The notes below the pieces were generated by a model. It worked only from the letters and a program-made list of their open reading frames with translations. It ran no database searches and was not told where the DNA came from. 64,000 bases of DNA from Leucocoprinus leucothites (Eukaryota; Basidiomycota; Agaricomycetes; Agaricales; Agaricaceae): assembly GCA_013368445.1 (NCBI GenBank), contig JAACJO010000006.1, positions 124,001 to 188,000 of the forward strand, read 5' to 3'. Shown here piece after piece: positions 47,814 through 60,181 of this stretch; position 1 is the first letter of the stretch, and the number at the start of each line of letters is the position of its first letter. The position numbers and the translations under genes are program-made.

Positions 47814-50127
47814 TTTTTTTTTTTTTTTTTTTTCTCAAGTGCGACCCCAGAGGGGTCACCAATTTATAATGCAGTGTGCAATAGCAGTCCGCGCCTGACT
47901 ATCTACTACAGGGAACCGATACCACTACCGACTATGCAAGAGCAAACAACCGGGAATACATAAAAGTCCTGTCCGAGACAATATGCGAATCAACAGCAGA
48001 AGGGGGCTAGGCATGTAACGAAATACAAAGAAGTGAGACATTTACCAATATCACTGCATCTGACAGCAGGCCTTGTGGTTGGTGGGGGCCCATCCAGCAA
48101 CCGGTGATGGATGGGGGACAATGCATTGACACTAGGGAGCTCCCCCTAGGCCTGGGGCCGACCAGCAGAACCAGAATGACTTTGCAGCCAATCCCGATCA
48201 AACCGGTGGTGCCAGAACGCGCACTTGCGGTCAGTAGCAGCATGTTCCTTGCCGCAATTGACACACTTGATATGGGGACAGGGTTCCCTGGCGGGTGTGG
48301 GCTGGATGGGGGGGTTGGCCTTTGGCGATCCCTTACAGCAGGAGGAGGTGGTGCGGTGATTCTCGGACCAATGTGGCCCACCGCATTGTGAGCACCTGAG
48401 CACACGGTTGCGACAGGTGGTGGTAGTGTGGCCCCATCGCCAGCATCGTTGACACTGGCGGGTCCCGGGGTGAGCGCGCGCGGCCTTGATCATGGACTGC
48501 ACGCCGTCGAAGTTGAGGTATTTGCCAACCAGGCGCTTAGCATTAGCGCCAGACTGAGAATCCCAAAGGTCGACCCAAATGGTGGCAGTGTTGGCTTTGG
48601 CGGAGTTGCGCATGATGCGCACAGAGGATACATTAGTGAATGTCTCCTTGAAGGGAGACAGGCGCATATGGTCGGTGATGTGTTGTGGAGTGGTGCGGAT
48701 GCCACTCATGTAGTAAGGGATGTCCAGGATCTTAAGGTAAGACCTGGACCTGGGGTGCTTGGTCTTCAGCTCAAACAGGGCAGTGAAGGCTGAAGAGAGG
48801 GAGGATTCGATCACTGATGCATCAGCATTGGTGGCGACGGAGTTGGTGTACAACGCAATGGTGTTGTACACCCGAGCGATGTTCTCGACGCAAAGTGAGC
48901 TCTTTGCGCGAGTGAGGGAGTCGTTGAGAAGGCGCATGGCCTTGTGGTGGAGGTAGGTGATATCACCGGCACTGCCAGTGAAATCGAGGAAGAGTTGGTG
49001 TTGGGTGGGACCCGACGTGGTCATACAGGGCTTCTTTGCAGAAGGCACATCAGCAAGAGCAGCCTGATGCATCGCAGCGACGCGATCGGGCTCAAGGGTG
49101 GGGTGGGACTGGGCTAGCTTGATAAGTGCTGCTGCAGATGCCGGGGTATGGGCTACCTCAGCAAACGACTTCTTAGCTGCTGAGGGTGGGATGGGCGCTT
49201 GCCGGGCTTGGCCATCAGACCTAACCTTAGGAGCGGGGGGTGCTTGAATGGGCGCTTTGCCACTAGCATGGGCCTTTGCAGGCACTGGCTTGGGCAGTAG
49301 GGAGGGACGGGCTGGGGTGGGCCCGCGATTCGAGGGCGTTTGTTTGGGCGCTTTAGGGGAGCCCATGGCAATGTCACATGGTTCCGCTTTGTCAGCAGAT
49401 CCATGGATTGCCTCATGGGCAATGCGCATACGATTAGGGTAGGCCTCTTCAACTTTGGTGGCACAGTCCCAAATGAAATCTGCAAATGTGGCCCATCCCT
49501 GGGCTCGCATTCGCTCGTTGACGAGGGCCGTGTCGCCTTGGCCCCGGTTGAGAACTTCTGCAACCAACCCAACAAGAGTCGGGATGATCACGGCAGTGGT
49601 GGCCTCTGGAAGAGGGCCTGAGGGAACACTCCCAATGAAGCGGGAGAAGAAATGGATCCCAGCAAGAGCCTGGGTCTCAACAGACTCCTCAGTTGACCCG
49701 GAGGAGACAGCGGACGGCGGTGCTGGGGGAGGAAGGTCCTTCACAGGGTAGAATGTCTGTCCACCGGCAGTGAAGGGTTTTGGGGATGGGGACGGGATGT
49801 CAGCCGAGGGAGCGACTGCCACCTACAATGGAACGTCAGCGGCAGGCAGGGAGGAAGGTCCAGGCGACAAAACGTCAGCCTGGGGAGGTCCAAAGAACCC
49901 ACGAACGTTGCGGGGGTCATCGTAGGGGTCAAGATGTTCATCCTTGGACATCTCGGCGATGTTGAGCTCGTCGGCGGAGGCTTCGGCGGACTTGGTTGTT
50001 TGGCGGGGAGGCTTGTTAGACTTAGATTTACATCTGCCCATGTAGCTACAAGTAGACGCAGTAGTATTGAACTCTAATCGTGACACACCAACTAAGAGAT
50101 GGTGGTGGTAAGAGGTCAAGAAGGGAT
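47814..50127 (-). mobile_element. Hybrid half-LINE (C-type front, A-type back)
   Basis: T-run 47814-47833, second hairpin with stem GTGACCCC/GGGGTCGC, hL-A-type 3'UTR, ORF1 50041-48146, leader TGACCTCTTACCACCACCATC with hairpin to 50127. 14-bp duplication TGTAGATAGTTCTC. Confidence 0.92.
48146..50041 (-). pseudogene. Hybrid half-LINE ORF1 (hL-C N-half, hL-A C-half), one stop
   Basis: About 631 codons from MGRCKSKSNKPPRQTTKSAEASADELN. The first part up to KQTPSNRGP has the hL-C middle module (LAGIHFFSRFIGSVPSGPLPEA... MRAQGWATFADFIWDCA). From the linker PSLLPKPVPAKAHASGKAP onward it is hL-A (AKKSFAEVAHTPASAAALIKLAQ, SDITYLHHKAM-like block, CQRCWRWGHTTTTC, CSQCGGPH, CVNCGKEH, end GRPQA). The only lesion is TAG at 49823-49825. 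The switch falls in the GC-rich Pro/Ala linker. Likely gag-like; arose by template switching or recombination. Confidence 0.88.
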
Positions 50128-51216
50128 TGTAGATAGTTCTCTCTCTCATCTTTCTGATTCCTTTTCTCCATTCGCTTCCAAATCCAAGCCTGGGTCTCGT
50201 CTCATGGACATATTTTCTGATTCTATTCACTTTCATCCTTGTAATCGCTCAGACAAACACAAGATGTATAAACATGTATTGACTCTTGATTCTGTTTTCT
50301 CATCCTCTTCTTCTGATCGTAATTGTATTTTGGTTGTCACTGATGCTTCTGTTCCACTGGTAGGTTCCCTTCAGGCGGTTTCGGCGGCACATATATATCG
50401 TGGCAGACAACAAGTGTCCCATGCAAAACAGGCAAGCAGTCAGGCGTCGTCGACTGATGCCGAGCTCTATTCTATTCGCATTGGCATCACCAAGGCCATC
50501 TCCCTCCAGTGCGATCACATCATTCTCATCACCGACTGTCTTCCAGCAGCCAAGCTGGCAGTCAATCCCTCTATCCATTCGAGCCAATCACACTCCATCC
50601 AAGTCTGCCAACTTTTATCCGATTGGATCACGGCCAAACCTTCTTGCTCCATCGACTTCTGGGACGTCCCTTCCAAGTGGCACTGGAAGCCCCACCTCAA
50701 AGTCCACAATGATGTTACCACCACATGCATACACGCCCCTCCTCATTCAGGTGCTACTCTTAACTTCTTGAGATGCAAAGCCACCAATGACTGTCAGAAA
50801 TCCTGGGAGTCCACATTCTGGAAGAAGAAGTACTGCGGTAGCAGTTTCCTTCTCTCAAAAAAGAACTGCAAGTTTCTTATCCCCACTTATGTCAAAGGAG
50901 GTCCCTGGATTCCCCTAGCCAATGAGTCACCATCACTATGCGCACACATGACCCGTGCCATCCTCAATCATGCTCCTATTGGAGCTTATCATGAGAGGTT
51001 CTTCCCCCTCAAGCACAAGTCCTGTCATTGTGGCCATCACCTGGAAACACGACATCATATCCTGTGTTACTGCCCCCTCTATCCTATTCACACTCAATGG
51101 GTACTATGCACCTTTCCTCAGTATGAGTTCCTCATCAAGTTCTTGAAAAAGAACCCGGCTGCCTTTGCCTTCACCAATCATGACACGCGTCCACTGCTGC
51201 CTCAAGCTCCTGTGCC
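50128..51216 (+). pseudogene. LINE-B ORF2 fragment, RNase H to C-terminus
   Basis: In-frame SSLSHLSDSFSPFAS..., RNase H with VTDASVPLVGS, SSTDAELYS, ITDCLPAAKLAV, then FWDVPSKWHWKPH, FLLSKKNCKFLIPTYVKGG and the Cys/His region (CHCGHHLETRHHILCYC), to PQAPVP. Interrupted at 51216 by a LINE-B in the other direction; duplication CTCAAGCTCCTGTGCC at 51201-51216 and 52958-52973. Remainder of ORF2 is at 52974-53052. Confidence 0.87.
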
Positions 51217-52957
51217 TTTTTTTTTTTTTTTTTTTTAATTAATGAATTTATATAGTGGTGCTCAATTGCAGTCCGCTTTCAACTAAATATTACAGGCAGA
51301 CAGTACGCTACAGCAAGCTGGGGTACACGAAGCGGTCTTCGACTGCTTAAGACAGAGACTATACATGATTAGTCCAGCAACATAAGAAAGACTTGAAAGA
51401 GACTATTGAACAAGGTGTCATACACAGAGATCGGACTCAAAGGAAAAGAGAAGAGATGAAATGAAAGAGTATAGTTCACCTTCATTTGGTTCGGCAGGCA
51501 CAGGAGCTTGAGGTGGCGGTGGGCGCATGTCATGATTGGTGAAGGCAAAAGTGGCTGGGTTCTTTTTCAAGAACTCAACAAGGAACTTGTACTGAGGGAA
51601 GGTGCATTGTACCCATTGAGTGCGGAATGGATATAGGGGGCAATAACACAAGATATGATGTTGTGATTCCAAGCGATGGCCACAACGACAAGATTTGAGT
51701 TCGAGAGGGAAAAACCTCTCACAATAAGTTCCAATAGGGGCATGATTGAGGATGGCACGGGTCATGCATGCGCATAGTGATAGAGATTCATTGGCTAAAG
51801 GAAGCCAGGTGCCCCCTTTAACATAAGTGGGGATGAGGAACTTGCGATTCTTTTTTGAAAGAAGGAAACTGCTGCCATGGTACTTCTTCTTCCAGAATGT
51901 GGACTCCCAGGATTTTTGGCAGTCGTTGGTGGCTTTGCATCGCAAGAAATCAAGAGCAGCACCTAATTGAGGAGGGCCATGAATACGTGTATTGGTAACG
52001 TCATTGTGGACTTTAAGGTGGGGCTTCCAGCGCCATTTGGAAGGGATGTCCCAGAAGTCGATAGAGTGAGAAGGTTTGGCAGCGAGCCAATCGGATAAAA
52101 GTCGGTAGACTTGGATGGAGTGTGATTGGCTTGAGTGAATAGAGGGATCGACTGCCAGCTTGGCTGCTGGAAGGCAGTCGGTGATGAGGATGATGTGATC
52201 GCACTGGAGGGAAATGGCCTTGGCGATGCCAATTCGAATGGAATAGAGCTCGGCGTCAGTAGATGATGCCCGACTGCCAGCCTGTTTTGCATGGGACACT
52301 TGTCATCCACCGCGATATATATGTGCCGCCGAAACTGCCTGAAGGGAACCTACAAGTGGGACAGAAGCATCAGTAACAACTGAAATACAGTTACGATCAG
52401 ATGAGGAAGAGGAGAAGACAGAATCAAGAGTCGATACATGTTTGTACATTTTGTGTTTGTCCAAACGATTACAAGGATGGAAGTGAATGGAATCAGGAAA
52501 GATGTCCATGAGACAGGATCCAGGCTTGGATTCAGGAGCAAATGGAGAGAAAGAATCAGAAAGATGAGAAAGAGAATTATCTACATCAATAAGGGGGCCT
52601 TTGACTTTAGCTTTTTTGGCCGGAGTGAGAAATCGAAGCGATTGGGGATGAGGGGGAACATTAAAAGAGAAACGATCAGATAAGAGGGTGCATAATGCAT
52701 GATTAGAAGGTAAAGTAGAAACTTGGTATGATGAATGAATAGCTAATTTACAAAGATGAAGGTAGATTGGGATGAGTCCAGCAATACTTTCAATGCCACC
52801 TGAAGGGGAAGTGCGGAAAGCACCTGTGATCCAAAGAGCCGCGCGCCTCTGCATAGATGATAGGGACTTGAGAAGCGCTTTGTTACGAGCGCCTTCAAAA
52901 TACCACAGACGGAAGCCATACGTTGCCACAGGGACGACATAGGACCTATAGAGAAGG
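51217..52957 (-). mobile_element. 5'-truncated LINE-B (antisense)
   Basis: T-run 51217-51236, 3'UTR, ORF2 C-terminal half, truncated at LLYRSYVVPV (52957). 16-bp duplication. About 1.74 kb. Confidence 0.9.
51418..52957 (-). pseudogene. LINE-B ORF2 C-terminal half, one stop
   Basis: In-frame from SLLYRSYVVPVATYGF through MQRRAALWITG, PAKKAKVKG, RNase H (VTDASVPL, STDAELYS, ITDCLP) and Cys/His motif CRCGHRLESQHHILCYC to the stop at 51418-51420. TGA at about 52300-52302 replaces the residue between GG and QVSHAKQ. RNase H residues are all present. Confidence 0.87.
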
Positions 52958-53250
52958 CTCAAGCTCCTGTGCCCACCGAACCAAATGAAGGTGAACTATA
53001 TTCTTTCATTTCATCTCTTCTCTTTTCCTTTGAGTCCGATCTCTGTGTATGACACCTTGTTCAATAGTCTCTATTGAGTCTTCTCTATGTTGCTGGACTA
53101 ATCGTGTATAGTCTTTGTTTTAAGCAGTCTTCAACTACTTTGTGTACCCCAGCTTGCTGTAGCATATCATCTGTTTGTAATATTTAGTTAAAAGTGGACT
53201 GTGATCGAGCACCGCTATATAAATTCATTGATTTAAAAAAAAAAAAAAAA
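52958..53250 (+). mobile_element. End of truncated LINE-B: last ORF2 codons, 3'UTR, poly(A)
   Basis: PVPTEPNEGELYSFISSLLFSFESDLCV with TGA at 53050-53052, 3'UTR, stem-loop with changes (GTGG...CCGC), ATAAATTCATTGATTT and poly(A) 53235-53250. Completes the element begun at 47258. Confidence 0.85.
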
Positions 53251-53273
53251 CATTGACTACGAATTCTACCAAT

Positions 53274-56024
53274 ATGACTGCACCATTGCATTGGGTGGAC
53301 CTTAAGGGTACTCCACTGCCGTCTTCGGACCCTATGAACATCGCAGACACCGAAACATGTGTCTCATTCAGCAAGCGCGACCACTCTCCATCACCAGTGC
53401 TCTCTATCAAATCATCCAGGCATTCTGTCCATGATGATGCCAAGTCCGCCACCTCGTCTAGAGCTGGCTCTGATGAAGAAGAAAGTGGTGAGAGTGACTC
53501 TGATTCATCTAATGCCTCAACCCCACCCTCCCCTACTATTGCTCCTGTTGTGCTTTCACATGCAGCATTGCACTCTTCCCTTAGAACTCCCCCTCCACCG
53601 TCATCATGTGCTAAGCGAGCTCGTGCTTGTAATGCTCGCTGACTGGACACTACACCTAAAGCCATATCAAGAACAGCGTCAATGAGTGCATATGATGGCT
53701 TCAAATTGCCTATTCCCTTCCGTTCCTTTGGTGAGGGATTCCTAGGTGAGTTAAATCTCCCTGATCCCCTCAATCTGAACTCTCATGGGGATGCATGGAG
53801 CGACCAAGAGGATGGGATTCTCAGAAATGGGGAACCTACCACTCGGTTCTTTGGATCCCCACTCACCTCAAGGCTGCCTCATGTGATCTATGGATCCGAT
53901 GAGTCAGCGAATGCTGTGCCAACCAGCACTCCGGCTACCTTCTTTGCTGGATCTTCTAACCCTAATGACGTCACACCTGACATCACACATGATATCACTG
54001 GTGACATCACTACACATCCACAGGAGCCTAGGCCTGCACAGCCACATCTTCTGGATCTTAAGGATCCATCAAACACTGCCACTGAAGAAACTATTATTGT
54101 CGGTGAAGCTACCTATAAAGTGCTTGAGGCGCTTAAATATGCTACAAATTTCTTTAAACATCGTGCTGCACTGGGCTTACGGCCAGGCATGAAAGATCCA
54201 AGGGTTCCCCAAATGGGGGAACTGATTTATTGCTTACTCACCACTATGTTTGAGACAGGCTGGGACTGCTTACCTATTAACAGTGAAAGTGGACTTACCA
54301 TTGTTGAAGCGTTAAGGCAATATTATGGCCCTCCTTCCGATATCCCCATGACGGACTCTTCCCCCTCCTAAGGGCAAAGGGAAGGGAAAAAAGGCACGTA
54401 AACCTTCTCCGTCTCTCATCCCTACCCTTCTATTTCCACCTGGCATTGTCATTGGGCAAACTAAACCCACAGCTTGTATCAACGACGACCAAATGAATGT
54501 CGATCAAGCCCCTCCCGTTGAGGGCACCCTTCCTCTCCCCCAGAAAGACATTTTGTCTTCTGGTAAGGCATGAGATGTTTCATCTGTGTCAGGCTCCTGG
54601 AAGGCAAAAAATGATGTTGCATCTTCTAAACCTGCTAGTCCTATTCACGTCTCCTGGGCCCCTCCTCCACCTCCCAATTACGTGACTCCAAGGAATGGGA
54701 ATGGAAATTTTGAGTGCTCAGTTGGGTGCCCTTCTTCTGATGGCCAGGCTCAGCCATCAAAACCTAACCCCAAAGGCGCCTCTGATATGCCGCCCCCCAT
54801 TCCCCCTCCTAACTGTAAGGCATCCACCAAACCCCTTACGGAACACTTTAACAAGAAGAATGTGTTGTTTGCTGATGCTGCCCGATGGGGTGCACAGCCA
54901 GCAACTTCCTCTTCCAACCCTCCCAATATCAACGGGGTTAAGATGTGAGAAATGATACTTGCCTTCCCCAAGCTACCATATGACAAAGTCCTTGCCATAT
55001 ACAAGGCAGGCTTCAGTAACACCCAACCTCAGGCGCCTGAATCTCCACCCACAAGCGCTCAATGCGCTAAACCCAAGATGACAACACATGGATCTATGCA
55101 TCATCAAGTCCTTATCCCGTTCGAGGGAAATATTATTGCAGATCACATTAAAGATTTCAACAAAGCGACTGAATTCTGCAACTGTGGTCTCACTGCTGCC
55201 CAGTCCAAACTTCACATCAAATCTGTCCGCAAATCATACAACGGCATCTCCATTGCCACCTCAGGAGTTGCCACTCCCCACTGACCTCAATACCATTAAG
55301 TCTTGGCTAAAAAAAAACCTGGCAATTAGGAGACACCATTCCTATTGAGCCCTGTCTCCCACAATCCAAATCCTTCCTTAAAATTGTCAGCATCCCCTAT
55401 TGGGTAGCCAATTCCTCCAACCCTCTCTCCCCTGCTGTTGTTGAGCAGGCCCTTGGCCAATCACCACTTTTTGAGAATGTTATCCTTGCTGCTTGTCCTT
55501 GCATCATGAAAGCTTCCTCTAAGTCAGACATGGCTGTTGTGTGGTTTGACATCTGGGATTCCCAAAACAGTACCAAGGCCAAGATGTTGGTCAACTGAAC
55601 TATCAATTTTGGTCATCATATTGGCACCATCTGTGGAACCAGTATGCATCTAGGTGTGGCACAGTGTAGAAATTGTTGGTGGTGGGGTCACCCCACCCAT
55701 GCATGCTGTGGCCTTGGTGCGCGCTGTCAAATCTGTGGTGGCCCTCATTGTGTTAAAAACCACTGATCCATGGCCTGGTGTTGCAAGGCCAATCCTAAAT
55801 CAAACCCCCCTCGCGATGCCACTCCTGATGGCATCCCATGTCCTCACCTTGAGAACTTCAAGTGCCTTAATTGCAAAGGCGATCATCATGCTAATGACAC
55901 CAAATGTCCATTTTGGAGAAACAGGTTCAACTGGACCTGGCACTCTAACAAAGCTGCTGAGTCATGCACTGCATGTGCTGTCCGCACTAATTCCAATTGC
56001 TCCAGTGGTGGAGTTGCAGTTTAA
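53274..56024 (+). pseudogene. LINE-B ORF1, decayed
   Basis: Starts MTAPLHWVDLKG. Stops at 53640-53642 (TGA), a two-base loss near 54365 that shifts frame, TGA at 54946-54948 in KMREM (CGA to TGA), a further frame break near 55280 and TGAs in the Cys/His region. All the family landmarks remain recognisable: FFGSPLTSR, LEALKYATNFFKHRAALGL, FADAARWG, WFDIWDSQN, CLNCKGDHHANDTKCPFW, ending GGVAV. The stop at 56022-56024 is two bases before the ORF2 ATG. Confidence 0.88.
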
Positions 56025-56026
56025 AT

Positions 56027-59000
56027 ATGTCTGGTAAGAACAATCCTATTTCTTCTGTTCGTATCTATTCACAAAACATGGGACAATCTTATGCCCTGGT
56101 TGACACCATTCTCAAGTCCAAAAAGCTGGACTTCGACATCTTTTTTCTACAGGAACCTCCATGGAATCATATCCGAAAAGCACCCTCTATGACTAGCCCT
56201 GAAGGGGATGATGTCATAGGTGCTCCTATTCACCCTGAGTGGCTGTGTATGGTCTGCCCTACTAAGCCTAACAACCCTCAACCCCATACTCTGACTTATG
56301 TTCACAGACAGTTACTTCGCATGAGACCCATCCTTTGACAAGAGTGGGTTAACCATCATGACATACAAATCTTGGGATTATTCAACCAGGGTAACTATAT
56401 CCATCTGCTCAACATATATTCTGACTCATCCTCATCAGCAATCAACTTTCTTTCAATGAACTTCATTGACATCCCTAATATTGTATATATGGGAGGCGAC
56501 TTTAATTGTCGCTCTCCAGAGTGGGACCCCTCAGTCTCCCATACCCCTCATTCCGCCATAACTCTAATGGAGCTAGTGGACTGCTTCAATCTCACAAGGT
56601 CTCCACCGACCAATTTCTCCCCAACCCATTTTTCTCCCATAAGAGATCATGACAATTTGGTTATTGATCTAATGTTCTGTGCCAATAACTCTATTCCCCA
56701 TATTATTGACATGAATTCGAGACTACCCTTGGATCATGCACCTTTGATTATTGATCTTCCAATTCATCCAGATTATATTAATTATAAAAAATGTGTACTA
56801 CCAAAAGATAGCGATGAAGAGACTGCTTTCATTTCCCAGGTCTCAGAGCATCTAGCAGCTCTTGATTGTTTGAACATCCATTCTACTGCCTGTCTGAACA
56901 ATATCTCTGACTCTATTTCTCGAACACTCTCTAAATTGTGGAATACGAACTCTAAAACTGTATGGATTACTAACAGGTTGAAGGAATGGTGGTCCCCCCA
57001 CTGCTCTGAGACTCTTCTCATTTACAGAAAGACAAAGGATCGAAAAGACTGGTGGGCTTTCAGAGTGGCTACTCGAGCCACCAAATGATCTTTCTTCGAC
57101 AAACACATTCATGAGATAGCATCAACCAACAAATGACCCTGGGATCTCATGGAATGGGTCAAACAATGCAAACTCCCTGCCATCAAGGGCATCCATTATC
57201 AAGGGCGACCTTGTAATGATCTCCCAGACTTGTGGAATGCACTCCATTCATCATATAACTCAGCATCCAGTCAACCGGTAAGCCCTAGCATTTTAAACGA
57301 AATGAAATCCCTCCCTCCCCGCTCCTGGGCTAACTTCTCTGCCCTCGAACTCACTGAATTTCTCTCTTCATGTACTAACTCCTCAGCTCCCGGGCCCAAT
57401 TACATCTCCTGGAGACATCTGAAATCTATCATTGCTCACAACGATTGCCTCAAGAACATATTACTCATTGCTAATGCATGCATATGTCTCTCTCACTAGC
57501 CAAGTCACTTTAAAGACTCGGTCTCTATCATCATCCCCAAGCCGAATAAACTGGCCTATGATACCCCTAAAGCATTTCGTCCCATTGTGCTACTAAACAC
57601 TCTAGGAAAACTAATCGAGAAGATGATTGCGCAATGCATGCAGTACGAGGTGGTATCTCTAGAAGTCCTTCACCCCAACCAAATGGGTGGAGTGATCCAA
57701 CGTTCTACCAAGGATGCAGGAGTATTTCTTACCCACATTATCCAGGCCAGATGGGCCAAAGGTATGATCACTAGTGTTTGTGCCTTCAACATTGCCCAAT
57801 TCTTCCCCTCCCTAAATCACGAAATTCTTACTGACATACTATAATGCCAGGGGTTCGCCCTAGAAATCGTTAATTTCTTTTCACACTACCTCATAGGTCG
57901 ATCCACACAATTCATGTGGAACACATTCTTGTCTGATGCCCATGATGCAGATGTTGGTGTAGGGCAAGGATCTGCTCTTTCACCTATTCTCTTGGCTCTA
58001 TATTTGGCGCCCCTTATGTTCATGTTTGACCAACGTGCTCGGCTACAATCCATCTCCTCCTCTCTTCTATCATTTGTTGACAATGGGCTTTGTATATCTC
58101 AAGCGAAGAACTACACTGACACTATTTCTTCTCTCAAAGCAGCCTACTCCATCATAAACTCTATCTGTACCGACCTCAGACTAGTTGTTGAACACAACAA
58201 ATCTGAGGTCTTCCATTTCTCTTGACATCACAACAACTCGAACCCCCCTCTTGACCTATCTGATATAGGTGGTCCCCTTCTCCATCCGAAATGTTTCTGG
58301 CAATATCTCGGCTTCTACTTTGATCATTGACTCTCATTCCAGGAGCATGTCCAATACTACTCTACCAAAGCATTATCCATGGTGAAAGCCATGGGCATGC
58401 TAGGCAATTCTACCCAAGGCCTCCTCCCTCTCCAGAAACGACTTCTCTATAGGTCATGCGTTGTCCCAGTGGCCACATATGGATTCCAACTCTGGTACTT
58501 TGAGGGCACTCGTAACAAGGCGCTTCTCAAGTCCCTATCATCTATGCAAAGACGTGCGGCTCTTTGGATTACAGGTGCCTTTCAAACTTCCCCTTCTGGT
58601 GGCACTGAAAGTATTGCTGGGTTTATCCCAATTCACTTACATATTCGTAAACTAGCTATTCGCTCATCATATCAAATCTCTACTTTACCCTCTAACCATG
58701 CATTACATTCCCTTTTATCCGATCATTTCTCTCTTAACTCATCCCCTCATCCCCAATCACTTTGTCTTCTAACTCTGGCCAAAAAAGCTAAAATCAAAGG
58801 CCCACTTGTTGATGTAGATAGTTCTCTCTCTCATCTTTCCAACTCTTTTTCCCCTTTCGCTCCCGAATCCAAGCCTGGCTCCCATCTCATGGACATCTTT
58901 TCCGATTCCATTCACTTTCATCCTTGTAATCGCTCGGACAAACACGAGATGTATAAACATGTATCGTCCCTCAATTCTGCTTGCTCTTCTTCCTCTTCTG

Positions 59001-59980
59001 ATTGTAATTGTATTTCGGTTGTTACTGATGCCTCTGTTCCACTTGTAGGTTCCCTTCAGGCGGTTTCGGTGGCACATCTATATTGCAGTGGACAACAAGT
59101 GTCCCATGCAAAACAGGCAAGCAGCTGGGCATCCTCTACTGATGCTGAACTCCATTCCATTCGCCTTGGAATCGCGAAAGCCATTTCTCTTCAATGTGAT
59201 CACATCATCCTCATCACCAACTGTCTTCCAGCAGCCAAGCTGGCAGTCAACCCTTCCATCCACTCGAGCCAGTCACACTCTATTCAAGTATGCCGACTCT
59301 TAACAGACTGGCTTGCTGCTAAACCATCTCGCTCCATTGACTTTTGGGACATCCCGTCTAAGTGGCGTTGGAAGCCCCATCTTAAAGTTCATAATGACAT
59401 CACCTCCACATGCATCCACGCCCCCCCCCATACGGGTGCCACTCTCGACTTCTTGCAATGCAAAGCCACCAACGATTGCCAGAAATCCTGGGAGTCCACA
59501 TTTTGGAAGAAGAAGTACCGTGGCAATGGTTTCCTTCTTTCTAAAAAGAATCGCAAGTTCCTCATACCCTCTTACATCAAAGGGGGCACCTGGCTTCCAC
59601 TAGCTAATGAGTCACCACCACTATGTGCATGCATGACCCATGCCATTCTCAACCACGCTCTGATCAGAGCTTATCACGAGAGGTTCTTCCCCCTCAAGCC
59701 CAAATCCTGTTGCTGTGGACATCACCTCAAAACACGACATCATATCCTGTGCTATTGCCCCCTCTATCCCTTCCACACTCAATGGGTACAATGCGCCTTC
59801 CCTCAGTATGAGTTCCTCGTTGAGTTCTTGAAAAAGAACCTGGCTGCTTTTGCCTTCACCAATCAAGACATGCATCCACTGCCGCTTCAAGCTCCTGTGC
59901 CTGCCGAACCAAATGAAGGTGAACTATATTCTTTCATTTTCTCCCTTCTCTTTTCATTTGAGTTCGATCTCTGTGTATAA
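56027..59980 (+). pseudogene. LINE-B ORF2, decayed by stops but not by frameshifts
   Basis: Full-length 1317-codon frame starting MSGKNNPISSVRIYSQNMG. Endonuclease QEPPW, GGDFN, DHAP; RT FNIAQFF (first Asp changed to Asn), GQGSALSP, FVDNG (second Asp of FVDD changed to Asn); RNase H VTDAS, STDAELHS, ITNCLP (Asp to Asn). Stops at 56336-56338, 57086-57088, about 57134, 57497-57499, 57842-57844, 58223-58225 and about 58328; several are TGA where intact copies have CGA. All the Asp-to-Asn changes are G-to-A. From 58379 to TAA at 59978-59980 it is open (533 codons). Confidence 0.9.
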
Positions 59981-60181
59981 CACCCCATTCTATAGTCTCT
60001 CTTGAGTCTTTTCTATTTTACTGGACTAATCATGTATAGTCTTTGTCTTAAGTGGTCTTTGACCACTTCATGTACCCCAGCTTGCTGTAGTGTACCATTT
60101 GTTTGTAATATTTAGTTGAAGTGGACTGCGATCGAGCACCGCTATATAAATTCATTGAGGAAAAAAAAAAAAAAAAAAAAA

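Larger units (their letters stand above)
47258..53250 (+). mobile_element. 5'-truncated LINE-B inside a LINE-B leader
   Basis: Starts in the RT/thumb region (PLLHPKCIWRYLGFYFDRRLSF) and ends with poly(A) 53235-53250. Pieces: 47258-47813, 50128-51216, 52958-53250. Inserted in it are a hybrid half-LINE (47814-50127) and another truncated LINE-B (51217-52957). Confidence 0.88.
47190..60181 (+). mobile_element. Complete but decayed LINE-B, host of a truncated LINE-B
   Basis: Leader 47190-47257 (CCTCCTTTCCCTCTTACC...), then interrupted by 47258-53250, then 53251-60181 with ORF1 53274-56024, ORF2 56027-59980, 3'UTR and poly(A) 60161-60181. The inner insertion is marked by ACATTGACTAC at 47247-47257 and 53250-53260. 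Confidence 0.9.
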
